Shown here piece by piece: positions 8,521 to 17,516 of a stretch of DNA of 35,930 nt (positions within the stretch are counted from its first letter, which is position 1; each line of letters begins with the position of its first letter). The position numbers were made by a program, and so were the translations under genes. Origin of the DNA: an uncultured Massilia sp. (GTDB lineage: Bacteria > Pseudomonadota > Gammaproteobacteria > Burkholderiales > Burkholderiaceae_D); NCBI GenBank assembly GCA_913778765.1, contig CAJYXO010000274.1, forward strand, positions 1-35,930, in the 5' to 3' direction. Below the pieces are notes generated by a model. That model worked only from the letters and a program-made list of their open reading frames with translations. It was not told the origin of the DNA and ran no database searches.

Positions 8521-11502
8521 ATGTTGAAGCAGAAACCGCTCGCGGCAGCCGTGGCAGTCGCTCTGGGCCTCGCAGCCATGCCTGTGCTGGCGCAGAACGG
8601 CGCCACCGTCGGCAACACCGTGCAGACCGTCGAAGTCACTGGTATCCGCGCCTCGATGGCGAAATCGCTGGCGGTCAAGCGCGACTCCGCCGCCAACGTC
8701 GAGGTGATCACCGCCGAAGACGTCGGCAAGATGCCGGACAAGAACATCGCCGACTCGCTGCAGCGCCTGCCGGGCGTGGCGGTGCGCACCGACTACGACG
8801 AAGCGGAAAAAGTGTCGATGCGCGGCACCAACCCCGACATGTCGCTGATCCTGTTCAACGGCCACACCGTCTCCGGCGGCGACTGGTACGTCGGCGACCA
8901 GGCATCCAGCAGCCGCTCGACCAGCCTGTCGCTGGTCCCGTCCTCGGTCCTGAACCAGGCCATCGTTTACAAGACCTCGCAGGCCGACATCGTCGACGGC
9001 GGCCTGTCCGGCACCATCAACGTCACCACCCGCAAGCCGCTGCAGCAGAAGGAACGCATCGGCGGCGTGGTCAGCGTCGGCACCAGCTACGCGACCCTGC
9101 CGGGCAAATACGGCCCCGACATGAACGGCGTCATCAACTGGAAGAACGAGTCGAACACCTTCGGCTTCATCTTCCAGGGCTTCGCCGAGAAGCGCTACGT
9201 GCGCCGCGATTCGTCCTCGCGCCTGGCCTACGGCACCAGCAGCGGCTGGGACGTGATCAACACCAGCACCATGAAGGGCATCACCGACGAATCGCTGGCC
9301 GGCACCGGCCTGAAGGCGTCCGACCTGAACGGCGTGCGCATGCCGGGTTCGATGGCGACCGAATTCGTCGAAGGCGTGCGCGACCGCAAGGGCGGCGTGC
9401 TGTCGCTGGAGTTCAAGCCGAACCAGGACCTGGACGTCACGCTGACCGGCTTCCACTCGTCGATGAACGCGAATAACTACGGCCGCCTGAAGGCCGGCGC
9501 GATGTACTCGATGCTGCTGGGTAAAGCCTCGCTGGCGGACGGCGCCACCGGCGCCACCGCGCCGAACACCAACGCCACCGGCCAGCCGGGCGGCGCGCAG
9601 GTGTACGCCTCGATCAAGAACCCGGTGATCGTCAACGAAACCACCTTGTACGGCGACACCATCCGCGTGCTCAAGAGCGCCGACATCATGTTCCCGGCCG
9701 GGACCGTGCCGCAGTACATTGGCAACACCGAGGGCTTCTACCGCGACGGCGCCAACGCCACCAGCTCCTTCCTGGACCTGAACGGCAGCTGGCGCGTCAA
9801 CGACGACCTGATGCTGAAGACCCTGCTGTCGACCACCCGCGGCGTCGGCAAGACCGACGCCGACCAGGGCCTGACCTACGCCAGCTTCGGCACCGGCACC
9901 TCGTATTCGCTCGGCGACGTGCACGATGCGCCTTTCGTGAAGTACTACGGCACCGGCATCACCCCGGACCAGCTGGTCGGACGCACGATCTCGGGCCTGA
10001 AGACCCGCGACCGCGAAGTCAGCGGCCAGATCGACGGCGAATACAAGCTCGAAAAAGGCTGGGTGCAATCGCTCGCGGGCGGCCTGCGCTACGCCGACCA
10101 CCACCGCGACAGCGAGCGCCGCTATCCGGCCTACCACGTGCCGCTCGTGGTGAACGGCGCGCTGGCGGCCCAGGGACCGACCACCACCATCCCGTGGCCG
10201 TCGGACTTCGGCAATGGCCTGAACGGCCCGGCCGGCTGGGACAACACCGGCTACACCTTCCCGCCGGAAGTGCTGCAGCAATACTTCGCGACCAACACCA
10301 AGGAAACCAGCGACCAGTACGAGCGCCGCATCGCCTCCGAACTGCACATGCGCGAGCGCCAGACCTCGGGCTACCTGATGGCCAACCTGGAACACGGCGC
10401 CCTGTCCGGCAACGTCGGCCTGCGCTACGTGCAGACCCGCGTCAACGCCGACATCCCGACCCCGATCCCGGCCGGCGTGTGCCAGCGTTCGGCGCCGAAC
10501 CAGCCGGCGATCCCGTGCCCGGCCATCCCGGGCGCGATCACCACCGCGGGCGACTTGCAGGCATATTACGACGACCAGACCAAGTACCCGTTCAACCCGC
10601 TGGCCGGCAACATCTACTACTTCGCCAAGACCGACAAGAAGTTCCACAACCTGCTGCCGAGCCTGAACCTGCGCTATGAGCTGGACAAGGACATGCTGCT
10701 GCGTTTCGGCGCCAGCCGCACCATCGGCCGCCAGAACTACAACATCCTCGGCGCCGGCCTCGGGACCCCGGTCTGCGACGCCCAGGGCTGCCACGTGACC
10801 GGTCCGAATCCGGACCTGCATCCGCTCACCTCGGATAACCTCGACCTGTCCTGGGCCTGGTATTTCGCGCGCCGTTCGATGGTGGGCGTCGACCTGTTCT
10901 ACTCGAAGATCGACGGCTACGTGAAGACCGGCACCACCGGCGGCTCCAGCATCGACCTGTACGATTCGCAATCGGGCGGCCTGAAGACCTATGCGATCAA
11001 CACCTCGAGCCAGCAGGGCGCACGCATCGGCGGCATCGAGCTGTCCTACGAGCAGCCGTTCGGGAACACCGGCTTCGGCTTCACCAGCAACGTAAGCCGC
11101 GCCAAGACCAAGGTCGACGACGGCCGTCCGATGGTCGGCGCTTCCGAGTGGGCCGCCAACCTGGGCGGCTACTACGAGAACGACAAGGTCTCGCTGCGCC
11201 TGGTGGCGAACTACCGCAGCGAGTACGTCAACAGCAGCACGGCGCCGGCGCCGACCGCGAACAGCCAGGGCTTCTCGACCGTGCAGGGCATCCTGATGCC
11301 GTCCGCGCCGACCATGGCCGCGCCGGTGACCACGCTGGCGTTCAACGGCAGCTACAACCTGACGCCGGACCTGTCGCTGTCCTTCATCGCCACCAACCTC
11401 ACGAACGTGCGCCGTGCCTACTATCGCTACAGCGAAGACGAGCAGCAGAAGCTGGACGTGAGCGGCCGCCAGTACTACGTGAACCTGCGCTACAAGTTCT
11501 AA
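8521..11502 (+). CDS. TonB-dependent outer-membrane receptor (Xanthomonas/Caulobacter type)
   Basis: A 993-residue receptor. Residues 1-24 (MLKQKPLAAAVAVALGLAAM then PVLA) form a signal peptide. A TonB-box-like QTVEVTGIR follows (about 35-43), then the plug motif ITAEDVGKMPDKNIADSLQRLPGV typical of the TonB-Xanth-Caul subfamily, and a long beta-barrel ending in NLRYKF with the C-terminal phenylalanine used for BAM-dependent insertion. The family imports substrates through the outer membrane with TonB energy; this subfamily is often tied to carbohydrate or oligosaccharide uptake, but no substrate-linked gene lies next to it. It starts behind a strong ribosome-binding site and ends just before an intrinsic terminator, so it is probably a single-gene unit. 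Confidence 0.92.
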   Translation: MLKQKPLAAAVAVALGLAAMPVLAQNGATVGNTVQTVEVTGIRASMAKSLAVKRDSAANVEVITAEDVGKMPDKNIADSLQRLPGVAVRTDYDEAEKVSMRGTNPDMSLILFNGHTVSGGDWYVGDQASSSRSTSLSLVPSSVLNQAIVYKTSQADIVDGGLSGTINVTTRKPLQQKERIGGVVSVGTSYATLPGKYGPDMNGVINWKNESNTFGFIFQGFAEKRYVRRDSSSRLAYGTSSGWDVINTSTMKGITDESLAGTGLKASDLNGVRMPGSMATEFVEGVRDRKGGVLSLEFKPNQDLDVTLTGFHSSMNANNYGRLKAGAMYSMLLGKASLADGATGATAPNTNATGQPGGAQVYASIKNPVIVNETTLYGDTIRVLKSADIMFPAGTVPQYIGNTEGFYRDGANATSSFLDLNGSWRVNDDLMLKTLLSTTRGVGKTDADQGLTYASFGTGTSYSLGDVHDAPFVKYYGTGITPDQLVGRTISGLKTRDREVSGQIDGEYKLEKGWVQSLAGGLRYADHHRDSERRYPAYHVPLVVNGALAAQGPTTTIPWPSDFGNGLNGPAGWDNTGYTFPPEVLQQYFATNTKETSDQYERRIASELHMRERQTSGYLMANLEHGALSGNVGLRYVQTRVNADIPTPIPAGVCQRSAPNQPAIPCPAIPGAITTAGDLQAYYDDQTKYPFNPLAGNIYYFAKTDKKFHNLLPSLNLRYELDKDMLLRFGASRTIGRQNYNILGAGLGTPVCDAQGCHVTGPNPDLHPLTSDNLDLSWAWYFARRSMVGVDLFYSKIDGYVKTGTTGGSSIDLYDSQSGGLKTYAINTSSQQGARIGGIELSYEQPFGNTGFGFTSNVSRAKTKVDDGRPMVGASEWAANLGGYYENDKVSLRLVANYRSEYVNSSTAPAPTANSQGFSTVQGILMPSAPTMAAPVTTLAFNGSYNLTPDLSLSFIATNLTNVRRAYYRYSEDEQQKLDVSGRQYYVNLRYKF

Positions 11503-11528
11503 GCGGGATCCGGTTCCGTTGCAGTACC

Positions 11529-11555
11529 AAGGGGAGCTCCGGCTCCCCTTTTTTT
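11529..11555 (+). terminator. Rho-independent terminator of the TonB receptor gene
   Basis: A perfect 9-bp stem AAGGGGAGC/GCTCCCCTT with TCCG loop, running into a tract of seven T, 26 bases after the receptor stop codon. Confidence 0.92.
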
Positions 11556-11723
11556 CGGAGTGTGCGTCACCTAACGGTGCCGGACCGTGGGTTTCGATAA
11601 GATGAAAGCGTTGAGTGAGGACGCCAGCGATCTTCCGCAGGCCGCCAACTATCTCGACAGGTCAGCCGGTCGCCTCGAGGATCGGCACCAGATTCCACGC
11701 CCTTCGGGAAACGGAGATTGCCC

Positions 11724-11897
11724 ATGTCGACGCCAGTGACGAATCATCCACCCAAGCACCTCGTGCGCGAGTATCTCGAGCGACGCACGAAGGAAAGCGC
11801 ACCGCCGCCGACGCCGGAAGAGATCCGGCGCCAGCTCGGCTGGGGGATGCTGATGCATTCGTACGACGACGACAAGATGGGCGGCTCCCGCACCTGA
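11724..11897 (+). CDS. Small hypothetical protein (57 aa)
   Basis: An ATG preceded by GGAG at suitable spacing opens a 57-residue frame, MSTPVTNHPPKHLVREYLER to KMGGSRT. It is charged, has no signal peptide or membrane segment, and contains a Pro-rich stretch (SAPPPTPEE) followed by an IRRQLGWGML helix-like segment. I do not recognise a named family. It is followed 30 bases later by another small gene with its own ribosome-binding site and a shared terminator, which supports a real two-gene unit. No function is proposed. Confidence 0.55.
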   Translation: MSTPVTNHPPKHLVREYLERRTKESAPPPTPEEIRRQLGWGMLMHSYDDDKMGGSRT

Positions 11898-11927
11898 GGT
11901 CATCACCCCGCAATACAGGAGAACGCC

Positions 11928-12104
11928 ATGACCAAGAAAATCGGCAGCAAGCACGTCGCCCAGCACCGCGGCAAGAAGGAACGCGCCGAAATCCGCAAGA
12001 CCAACATCGCCCGCGAAGCGGTCAAGCAGGCCATCGCCTCGGCGAAGTACCGCAACCAGCAGAAGGGCCGGCCGACCGCGGTCATGGCAGCGCCCGCCGC
12101 CTGA
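11928..12104 (+). CDS. Small basic hypothetical protein (58 aa)
   Basis: A 58-residue frame preceded by AGGAGA, starting MTKKIGSKHVAQHRGKKERA and ending AVMAAPAA. It is very rich in Lys and Arg, predicted mostly helical, with no cysteines or membrane segment. It could bind nucleic acid or ribosomes, but that rests on charge alone and I do not recognise a family. A strong intrinsic terminator begins 18 bases after its stop, which supports it being a real gene. Confidence 0.6.
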   Translation: MTKKIGSKHVAQHRGKKERAEIRKTNIAREAVKQAIASAKYRNQQKGRPTAVMAAPAA

Positions 12105-12121
12105 TTCGCGTCCCCGCATCG

Positions 12122-12153
12122 AAGCCCGCCCCGGCAACGCGGCGGGCTTTTTT
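12122..12153 (+). terminator. Rho-independent terminator after the two small genes
   Basis: Stem AAGCCCGCC/GGCGGGCTT with a 10-base loop, followed by six T (12148-12153). Confidence 0.9.
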
Positions 12154-12181
12154 GCGTCCGCCGTTCGCCGCTCACGCCGCC

Positions 12182-12205
12182 GTTCACCGCGCAGTTCACC
12201 GCGCA
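12182..12205. repeat. 12-bp tandem duplication in intergenic DNA
   Basis: GTTCACCGCGCA occurs twice in direct tandem, with a degenerate third copy (GCTCACCGATCT) immediately after. It lies upstream of the LiaI-like gene. It may be a polymorphic slippage site or a regulator-binding repeat; nothing further can be said. Confidence 0.6.
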
Positions 12206-12297
12206 GCTCACCGATCTCCCGCCGCCGTTCACCGAAAACCGCTTCCGCCCGCTGGCCATCCTCGTATATCTTGTCGTCATTCCAACAAGGAGGACAT

Positions 12298-12705
12298 ATG
12301 GACAGCGAAGCTTCCTATCACCTGCGGCGCCAGGTCCTGTGGGGACTGCTGCTGATCGGGCTCGGCGTGGCGTTCCTGCTCGACCAGTTCGACATCTACG
12401 AGATCGACCAGCTGTGGCACTACGCGCCGCTGCTGCTCGTCATCGTCGGCATCAACCAGACCATCGGCTATCCGAGCGCACGCGAATTCGTCAACGGCCT
12501 GTGGACCGTCTTCATCGGCCTGTGGCTGTTCGCCGTGTTCGAAGGCCTGTTCGGCCTGAACTGGTTCAACAGCTGGCCGCTGTTCATCATCGTCGGCGGC
12601 ATCGGCATGGCCGTGAAGCCGATCGCCGAGCGCCGCTTCGGCGCCAATCCGGACCGCACCCGCCAGGGCTGCTTCAGCAACAAGGGAGACCGCCATGGAC
12701 AATGA
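12298..12705 (+). CDS. LiaI/LiaF-like transmembrane protein (DUF5668-type)
   Basis: A 135-residue membrane protein. The ATG was chosen because a strong AAGGAGG lies just upstream; an ATG further upstream in the same frame has no such site. It has four hydrophobic segments (about 14-27, 41-53, 67-80 and 88-100). The pattern RRQVLWGLLLIGLGVAFLLDQ resembles the N-terminal membrane domain found in LiaI/LiaF-type envelope-stress proteins. The C-terminus is a short charged tail. It overlaps the next gene by 11 bases, so translation is coupled. It is probably a partner of the LiaF-like protein in sensing or buffering envelope stress; direct function is unknown. Confidence 0.75.
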   Translation: MDSEASYHLRRQVLWGLLLIGLGVAFLLDQFDIYEIDQLWHYAPLLLVIVGINQTIGYPSAREFVNGLWTVFIGLWLFAVFEGLFGLNWFNSWPLFIIVGGIGMAVKPIAERRFGANPDRTRQGCFSNKGDRHGQ

Positions 12706-13417
12706 CGACACCCGCACCCGGCCCAGCGCCAGCGGGCAGGTGGTGATCGGCCTGCTGGTGGTGGCCTTCGGCGTGCTGTTCCTGCTCGATAACCTGAACA
12801 TCATCTACCTGCACCACGTGATCTTCTTCTGGCCGCTGGCCTTCATCATGTCGGGCCTGGTGGCGCTGTTCAGCGACGGACCCCGCAGCGGGCGCATCAC
12901 CGGCGTCGTGCTGATCGCGATCGGCGTGGCGATGACCCTGAACCGGCTCGGCTACGGCTTCATCGGCTGGCGCACCTTCTGGCCGCTGGTGATGATCGGC
13001 CTGGGCGGCCTGATCCTGTACCGCACGCTCGGCGGCGGGCGCGTGGTCCAGGTTCGCACCGGCCCCTACACCAAGGACGACGCCAAGGCCGACAACGTGG
13101 TCGACATCACCGCCATCCTCGGCGGCTTCGAACGGCGCTCGAGCACGCCGGACTTTCGCGGCGGCGAGATCACCGCGATCATGGGCGGCTGCGCGCTCGA
13201 CCTGCGCGAAGCCGGGCTTGCGAACGAGGCCGTGATCAACGTGTTCGCGATCTGGGGCGGAATCACCATCAAGGTGCCGCCCGACTGGACCGTGGTCCTG
13301 CACGGCACCCCGGTAATGGGCGGGTTTACCGAAAAGACCGCGCGTCCGCCGGACAACCGCAAGCGCCTGGTGGTCAGCGGCTACGCCATCATGGGCGGGG
13401 TCGAGGTCCGCAACTGA
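12695..13417 (+). CDS. LiaF-like envelope-stress membrane protein
   Basis: A 240-residue protein with about four N-terminal transmembrane helices (about 15-110; GQVVIGLLVVAFGVLFLLDN opens the first) and a soluble C-terminal beta-rich domain with repeated I-x-G-G turns: DITAILGGFERR, EITAIMGGCALDL, INVFAIWGGITIKVP, VSGYAIMGGVEVRN. This is the signature of the LiaF C-terminal domain (cell wall-active antibiotics response family). In Firmicutes LiaF inhibits the LiaRS two-component system. Here it precedes a LytS/LytTR-type system instead, so by analogy it may modulate that kinase. It overlaps the upstream gene, and 25 bases separate it from the kinase gene. Confidence 0.82.
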   Translation: MDNDDTRTRPSASGQVVIGLLVVAFGVLFLLDNLNIIYLHHVIFFWPLAFIMSGLVALFSDGPRSGRITGVVLIAIGVAMTLNRLGYGFIGWRTFWPLVMIGLGGLILYRTLGGGRVVQVRTGPYTKDDAKADNVVDITAILGGFERRSSTPDFRGGEITAIMGGCALDLREAGLANEAVINVFAIWGGITIKVPPDWTVVLHGTPVMGGFTEKTARPPDNRKRLVVSGYAIMGGVEVRN

Positions 13418-13442
13418 GGCGGCGCCCGGGGAGAACACAGCG

Positions 13443-14516
13443 ATGCCCGTGACCTCGCGCTGGTATGCGGCGCTGCTCTACCTGCTGGCCTGGCTGATGC
13501 TGGGCCTGGCGACGAGCGCGCTGCTGGCCGCCGGCGGCGTCGGCTGGGGCGCCAGCCTGCTGTTCGCGGTGCCGCTGGCGGTCGTGTACGCGAACGCCAC
13601 CGCCTTCTCCGCCTATTACGTGTGCCGCGCCTACCCGATCCGCCAGAAGCATCCGGCGGCGATCGTCGGCGGGGTCGGCATGACGGCGGCCTGCGCGGCG
13701 GCGCTGTGGTGCGCGATCGGTTCGGCGTGGGCGGCGCTGCTGCGCGCCTTCGCGCCCGAGGGCATGTTCTTCGAACTCGATGCGGCGCGGCTGCTGACGA
13801 TGTTCGCGCTGGGCGTGATCCTGTACGGGCTGGCGGCCGCGGTCAACTACCTGCTGATCGAGGCCGAGCGGGTGCGCATGCTGGAGACCCGGGAGCTGGA
13901 GACGCGCCTGATGGCACAGGATGCCGAGCTGCGCATGCTGCGCACGCAGGTCGATCCTCACTTCCTGTTCAACAGCCTGAACTCGATCAGCGCACTGACC
14001 TCGATCGACCCCGGCGCGGCGCGCGCGATGACGCTGCGGTTGGCCGATTTTTTCCGCCACAGCCTGAACCTGCACGCGGACCGCAAGGTGGGGCTGGCGC
14101 GCGAGCTGGCGCTGGTGCGCGACTTCCTGGCGATCGAGCAGGTGCGCTTCGGCGAGCGACTGCGCTTCGACGCCGAGGCCACGCCGGAAGCCCAGGCCTG
14201 CCTGGTGCCGCCAATGCTGCTGCAGCCGCTGGTCGAGAACGCGGTCAAGCACGGCATCGGCCAGTTGATCGAGCCGGGGCTGATCCGCATCCACGCCGCG
14301 CGCGCCGGCTCGCTGCTGCGCATCGTGGTCGAGAACGACGTCGACCCGGACGCCGTCTGCGCGCGCGGCGCCGGCGTCGGGCTGGAGAATGTGCGGCGGC
14401 GCCTGGCCGCGGCCTATGGCATCGACGCCAGCGCCCACTGGAGCAGGGAAGCGCGCCTGTTCCGGGTCGAGCTGGCGCTGCCGGCCGAAACCATCGAAGC
14501 ACAACAGGAGGCTTGA
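13443..14516 (+). CDS. LytS/YehU-type sensor histidine kinase
   Basis: A 357-residue kinase with about four N-terminal transmembrane helices (about 8-140) and no recognisable periplasmic sensor domain. The His_kinase (PF06580) core contains QVDPHFLFNSLNSISAL with phospho-acceptor H173. The ATPase N-box LLQPLVENAVKHGIG carries N266, and GAGVGLENVRRRL is the G-box. Kinases of this family pair with LytTR response regulators, and one follows four bases after its stop. With two LiaI/LiaF-like proteins upstream it probably senses a membrane or envelope signal. Confidence 0.9.
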   Translation: MPVTSRWYAALLYLLAWLMLGLATSALLAAGGVGWGASLLFAVPLAVVYANATAFSAYYVCRAYPIRQKHPAAIVGGVGMTAACAAALWCAIGSAWAALLRAFAPEGMFFELDAARLLTMFALGVILYGLAAAVNYLLIEAERVRMLETRELETRLMAQDAELRMLRTQVDPHFLFNSLNSISALTSIDPGAARAMTLRLADFFRHSLNLHADRKVGLARELALVRDFLAIEQVRFGERLRFDAEATPEAQACLVPPMLLQPLVENAVKHGIGQLIEPGLIRIHAARAGSLLRIVVENDVDPDAVCARGAGVGLENVRRRLAAAYGIDASAHWSREARLFRVELALPAETIEAQQEA

Positions 14517-14520
14517 AGGC

Positions 14521-15267
14521 ATGCGTGTGATCATCGTGGACGACGAACAGCTGGCGCGGGCGGTGCTGCGCGAGCACCTGGCGGCCTATCCCGACGTGGA
14601 GATCGTCGGCGAATGCGCGAACGGTTTCGAGGCCGTCAAGGCGATCGCCGAGCTGGCCCCGGACCTGGTCTTCCTCGACATCCAGATGCCGAAGCTGGAT
14701 GGCTTCGAGGTGGTCGAACTGGCGGGAGCAAAGACACAGTACGTGTTCGTGACCGCCTACGACCAGTTCGCGCTGCGCGCCTTCGAAGTGCATGCGCTCG
14801 ACTACCTGCTCAAGCCGTTTTCGCGCGAGCGCCTGGAGCAGGCCGTGGCGCATGCGCGCGAACGCATCGGCAGTCCGCAGGCCGGCCTGGCGGCGTCGGG
14901 CGCGGTGGCGGCGGCGCAGGAAGCCGCGCAGCGGCGCACGCCGCTCGAACGCATCCTGATCCGCGATGGCGCCCGCGTGCAGGTGATTCCGGCCGCGCAG
15001 ATCGACTACATCGAGGCGCAGGACGATTACGTGCAGGTGGTGGCAAGCGGCAAGGCCTGGCTGAAGAGCCAGCGCCTGGCCGAGCTGGAAGAGCAGCTCG
15101 ATCCGGGCGCCTTCCTGCGCGTGCACCGTTCTTATATCGTCAGCCTGGCGGCGATCGAACGCATCGACCCGCAGGGCAAGGATGGACATTGCGCGGTGCT
15201 GCGCGGCGGGGCGCGCATTCCGGTCAGCCGCGGCGGCTACCAGAAGCTCAGGGAGCTGATGCGTTAA
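14521..15267 (+). CDS. LytTR-family response regulator
   Basis: A 248-residue regulator. The receiver domain (1-120) has the acidic pair D7/D8 in IIVDDEQ, phospho-acceptor D53 in VFLDIQMPKLDG, T77 in FVTAYD and K97 in YLLKPF. A short Ala-rich linker leads to a LytTR DNA-binding domain (about 145-248) with IDYIEAQDDYVQVV and FLRVHRSYIV. It should act on direct-repeat sites near promoters, possibly its own operon. The ATG at 14521 gives the canonical MRVIIVDDEQ start. Its stop overlaps the stop of the convergent helicase gene, leaving no room for a terminator between them. Confidence 0.92.
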   Translation: MRVIIVDDEQLARAVLREHLAAYPDVEIVGECANGFEAVKAIAELAPDLVFLDIQMPKLDGFEVVELAGAKTQYVFVTAYDQFALRAFEVHALDYLLKPFSRERLEQAVAHARERIGSPQAGLAASGAVAAAQEAAQRRTPLERILIRDGARVQVIPAAQIDYIEAQDDYVQVVASGKAWLKSQRLAELEEQLDPGAFLRVHRSYIVSLAAIERIDPQGKDGHCAVLRGGARIPVSRGGYQKLRELMR

Positions 15268-17516
15268 GAGCGCGCACCCACGTGCCACCAGCGCGGCAGC
15301 AGGTCGAGCACTTCCGGCCGCGCGAAGCGGTCGTCGATCAGCCACACGGTGCCGCGGTCCGACTCGGTGCGGATCACGCGGCCGGCCGCCTGCACCACCT
15401 TCTGCAGTCCGGGATATAGATAGGCGTAGTCGTAGCCGGCGCCGAACATCGCCTGCAGGCGCTCGCGCAGCTGTTCGTTGACCGGGTTCACCTGGGGCAG
15501 GCCGAGGGTGGCAACAAAAGCGCCAATCAGGCGCGCGCCCGGCAAATCGATACCTTCGCCGAAGGCGCCGCCCAGCACGGCGAAGCCGATGCCCCTGCCG
15601 TCAAGGGTAAATCGATCCAGGAACGCAGTGCGCTCCATCTCGCTCATGCGGCGCGACTGGCGCCAGGTGGGAATCTCGGGATGGCGCTGGGCCAGCATGT
15701 CGGCGGCCTGCTCGAGGTAGTCGAAGCTGCTGAAGAAGGCCAGGTAGTTGCCGGGCAGGTTTGCGTACTGGCGCGCCATCAGGTCGGCGATCGGCGCCAG
15801 CGAGCTTTTCCTGTGCTGGTAGCGGGTCGAGATCCCGCGCGCCACTTCGACCTTCAGCTGGCTCGCCACGAAGGGCGAGTCGACGTCGATCCAGGCCGTG
15901 TCCTCGGGCATGCCGAGCAGGTCGGCGAAGTAGTGCCAGGGACTGAGCGTGGCCGAGAACAGCGTGGTCGAATGTGCGAGCGCGAAGCGCGGCTTCAGGA
16001 AGGGGGCCGGCACCAGGTTGCGGATCGCCAGCTCGGTGTCGCGCTCATCGAGGCGGGTGAGGTCGAACATCGAGTGTTCGCCGAAGGATTCGGCCAGGCG
16101 CTGGAACTGCAGGGCGTCGAAGTAGAATTCCTGCAGAGCCGGATCCAGGCCTTCGGGGAAGGCCGCCATGTGCTCGGTGATGGCGCTGGTGGCGTTCTGC
16201 AGGCTGTCGAGCAGCTTTTGCGGGATCGCTTCCAGCACCTGATACTTCAAAGGCGCGGCTTTGCCGGCCTCGGTCCAGGCGCGGCCGATCTTTTCCAGCG
16301 GCTTCTGCAGGCCAGGGGGGGCCACGCTGCGCGCCGCGCGCAGTCCGCCGCGCGCCAGTGAAGCGCTGTACATGCCGCGGGCGCGCGAGACCAGGTTGTG
16401 GGCCTCGTCGGCCAGCACGCTGACGCGCCAGCCGCGTTCCAGCGCCAGCGCGTACAGCATCGCGCCGCCGTCGAACCAGTAGTTGTAGTCGCCGACGATC
16501 ATGTCGCTCCAGCGCGCCATCTCGCTGCCCAGGTAGTAGGGACAGACCTCGTGCGCCAGGCCGATCTCGCGCAGGGCTTCGCGGTCCAGCAGCGGTGCGC
16601 CAAGTGCGGCGGCGCGCGCGGCCGGCAGGCGGTCATAGAAGCCGCGCGCCAGCGGACAGGACTCGCCGTGGCAGGCTTTGTCCGGGTGCTCGCAGGCCTT
16701 GTCGCGCGCCGTCAGTTCCAGCACGCGCAAGGGGATGCTGCCGCCGGCTTTCAGGGTCGTCGCCGCATCCAGGGCCAGGCGCCGGCCCGGCGTCTTCGCG
16801 GCCAGGAATACCAGCTTGTCGATGTTTTCCTTCGGCGCCGCCTTCCACGCCGGGAACATGGTGCCGAGGGTCTTGCCGATGCCGGTCGGGGCCTGGGCCA
16901 GCAGGCAGCGCTTGGCGGCGTTGGCGCGGAACACGGCTTCGGCGAGCTGGCGCTGGCCCGGGCGGAAATCGGCGTGCGGGAAGCGCATGTCGACGAGCGC
17001 GGCGTTGCGGGCGTCGCGGTGGCGCATTTCCTGTTCGGCCCAGGCGATGAAGCGGCTGCAATGGTCGTCGAAGATCGCCTTCAGTTCGGCGCGCGAGCGG
17101 GTCTCGCGCAGGCTGGTTTCCTGCTGGCTGCCGATGTCGAAGTAGACCAGGGCCAGGTCGACCTGGTCCATGTCGAGCTGCTCGCACATCAGGTGGCCGT
17201 AGACGCGCAGCTGGGCCCAGTGCAGATGGCGGTGGTTGTCGGGGATGCTGGTGAACTGGCCGCGGTAGGTCTTGACTTCCTCGATCAGGTTCTGGTCCGG
17301 ATCGTAGCCGTCGGCGCGGCCGCGCACGTGCAGCAGGCCGTAGTCGCCCTCGAGCGTGACTTCGGGCCGGTAATGCTCGCCGCGGCGCGACGCCACCACG
17401 GCATGGCCGGCGATGCCTTCGAGGGCGGTCGGCGAGGGCGTGAAGCGCAAATCGAGGTCGCCCTGCTTGGCGGTGAACTCGCACAGCGCCCGCACCGCCA
17501 CCGTGTAGCCGGTCAA
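15264..17516 (-). CDS. DinG/XPD-type iron-sulfur helicase with N-terminal PD-(D/E)XK nuclease domain
   Basis: A 750-residue protein. Residues 1 to about 165 look like a Cas4/RecB-type nuclease domain: GRADGYD with D69, then LIEEVKTYRG with E80 and K82. The superfamily 2 helicase follows, with Walker A QAPTGIGKT (K215), four cysteines placed as in XPD/DinG iron-sulfur domains (C275, C282, C287, C325), DEAH at 370-373, and motif VI QAAGRVIRTESDRGTVWLIDDRF near the C-terminus. It should unwind DNA 5'-3', fuelled by ATP. I chose a TTG start overlapping the nuclease gene's stop (TTGA): it gives MTGYTVAVRALCEF, and the longer open frame upstream is a shadow of the nuclease gene. GTG codons a few residues later are alternatives. 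Translation is probably coupled to the FAN1 gene. Confidence 0.88.
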   Translation of the reverse strand: MTGYTVAVRALCEFTAKQGDLDLRFTPSPTALEGIAGHAVVASRRGEHYRPEVTLEGDYGLLHVRGRADGYDPDQNLIEEVKTYRGQFTSIPDNHRHLHWAQLRVYGHLMCEQLDMDQVDLALVYFDIGSQQETSLRETRSRAELKAIFDDHCSRFIAWAEQEMRHRDARNAALVDMRFPHADFRPGQRQLAEAVFRANAAKRCLLAQAPTGIGKTLGTMFPAWKAAPKENIDKLVFLAAKTPGRRLALDAATTLKAGGSIPLRVLELTARDKACEHPDKACHGESCPLARGFYDRLPAARAAALGAPLLDREALREIGLAHEVCPYYLGSEMARWSDMIVGDYNYWFDGGAMLYALALERGWRVSVLADEAHNLVSRARGMYSASLARGGLRAARSVAPPGLQKPLEKIGRAWTEAGKAAPLKYQVLEAIPQKLLDSLQNATSAITEHMAAFPEGLDPALQEFYFDALQFQRLAESFGEHSMFDLTRLDERDTELAIRNLVPAPFLKPRFALAHSTTLFSATLSPWHYFADLLGMPEDTAWIDVDSPFVASQLKVEVARGISTRYQHRKSSLAPIADLMARQYANLPGNYLAFFSSFDYLEQAADMLAQRHPEIPTWRQSRRMSEMERTAFLDRFTLDGRGIGFAVLGGAFGEGIDLPGARLIGAFVATLGLPQVNPVNEQLRERLQAMFGAGYDYAYLYPGLQKVVQAAGRVIRTESDRGTVWLIDDRFARPEVLDLLPRWWHVGARS

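Noticed and set aside
11602..11739. A 45-codon plus-strand frame (MKALSEDASDLPQ...) overlapping the first small gene.
   Set aside because: No convincing ribosome-binding site, and its end overlaps a better-supported frame; probably chance.
12154..12297. A CRISPR-like or longer repeat array suggested by repeated TTCACCG words.
   Set aside because: Only two perfect 12-bp tandem copies with no spacers; simple slippage repeat.
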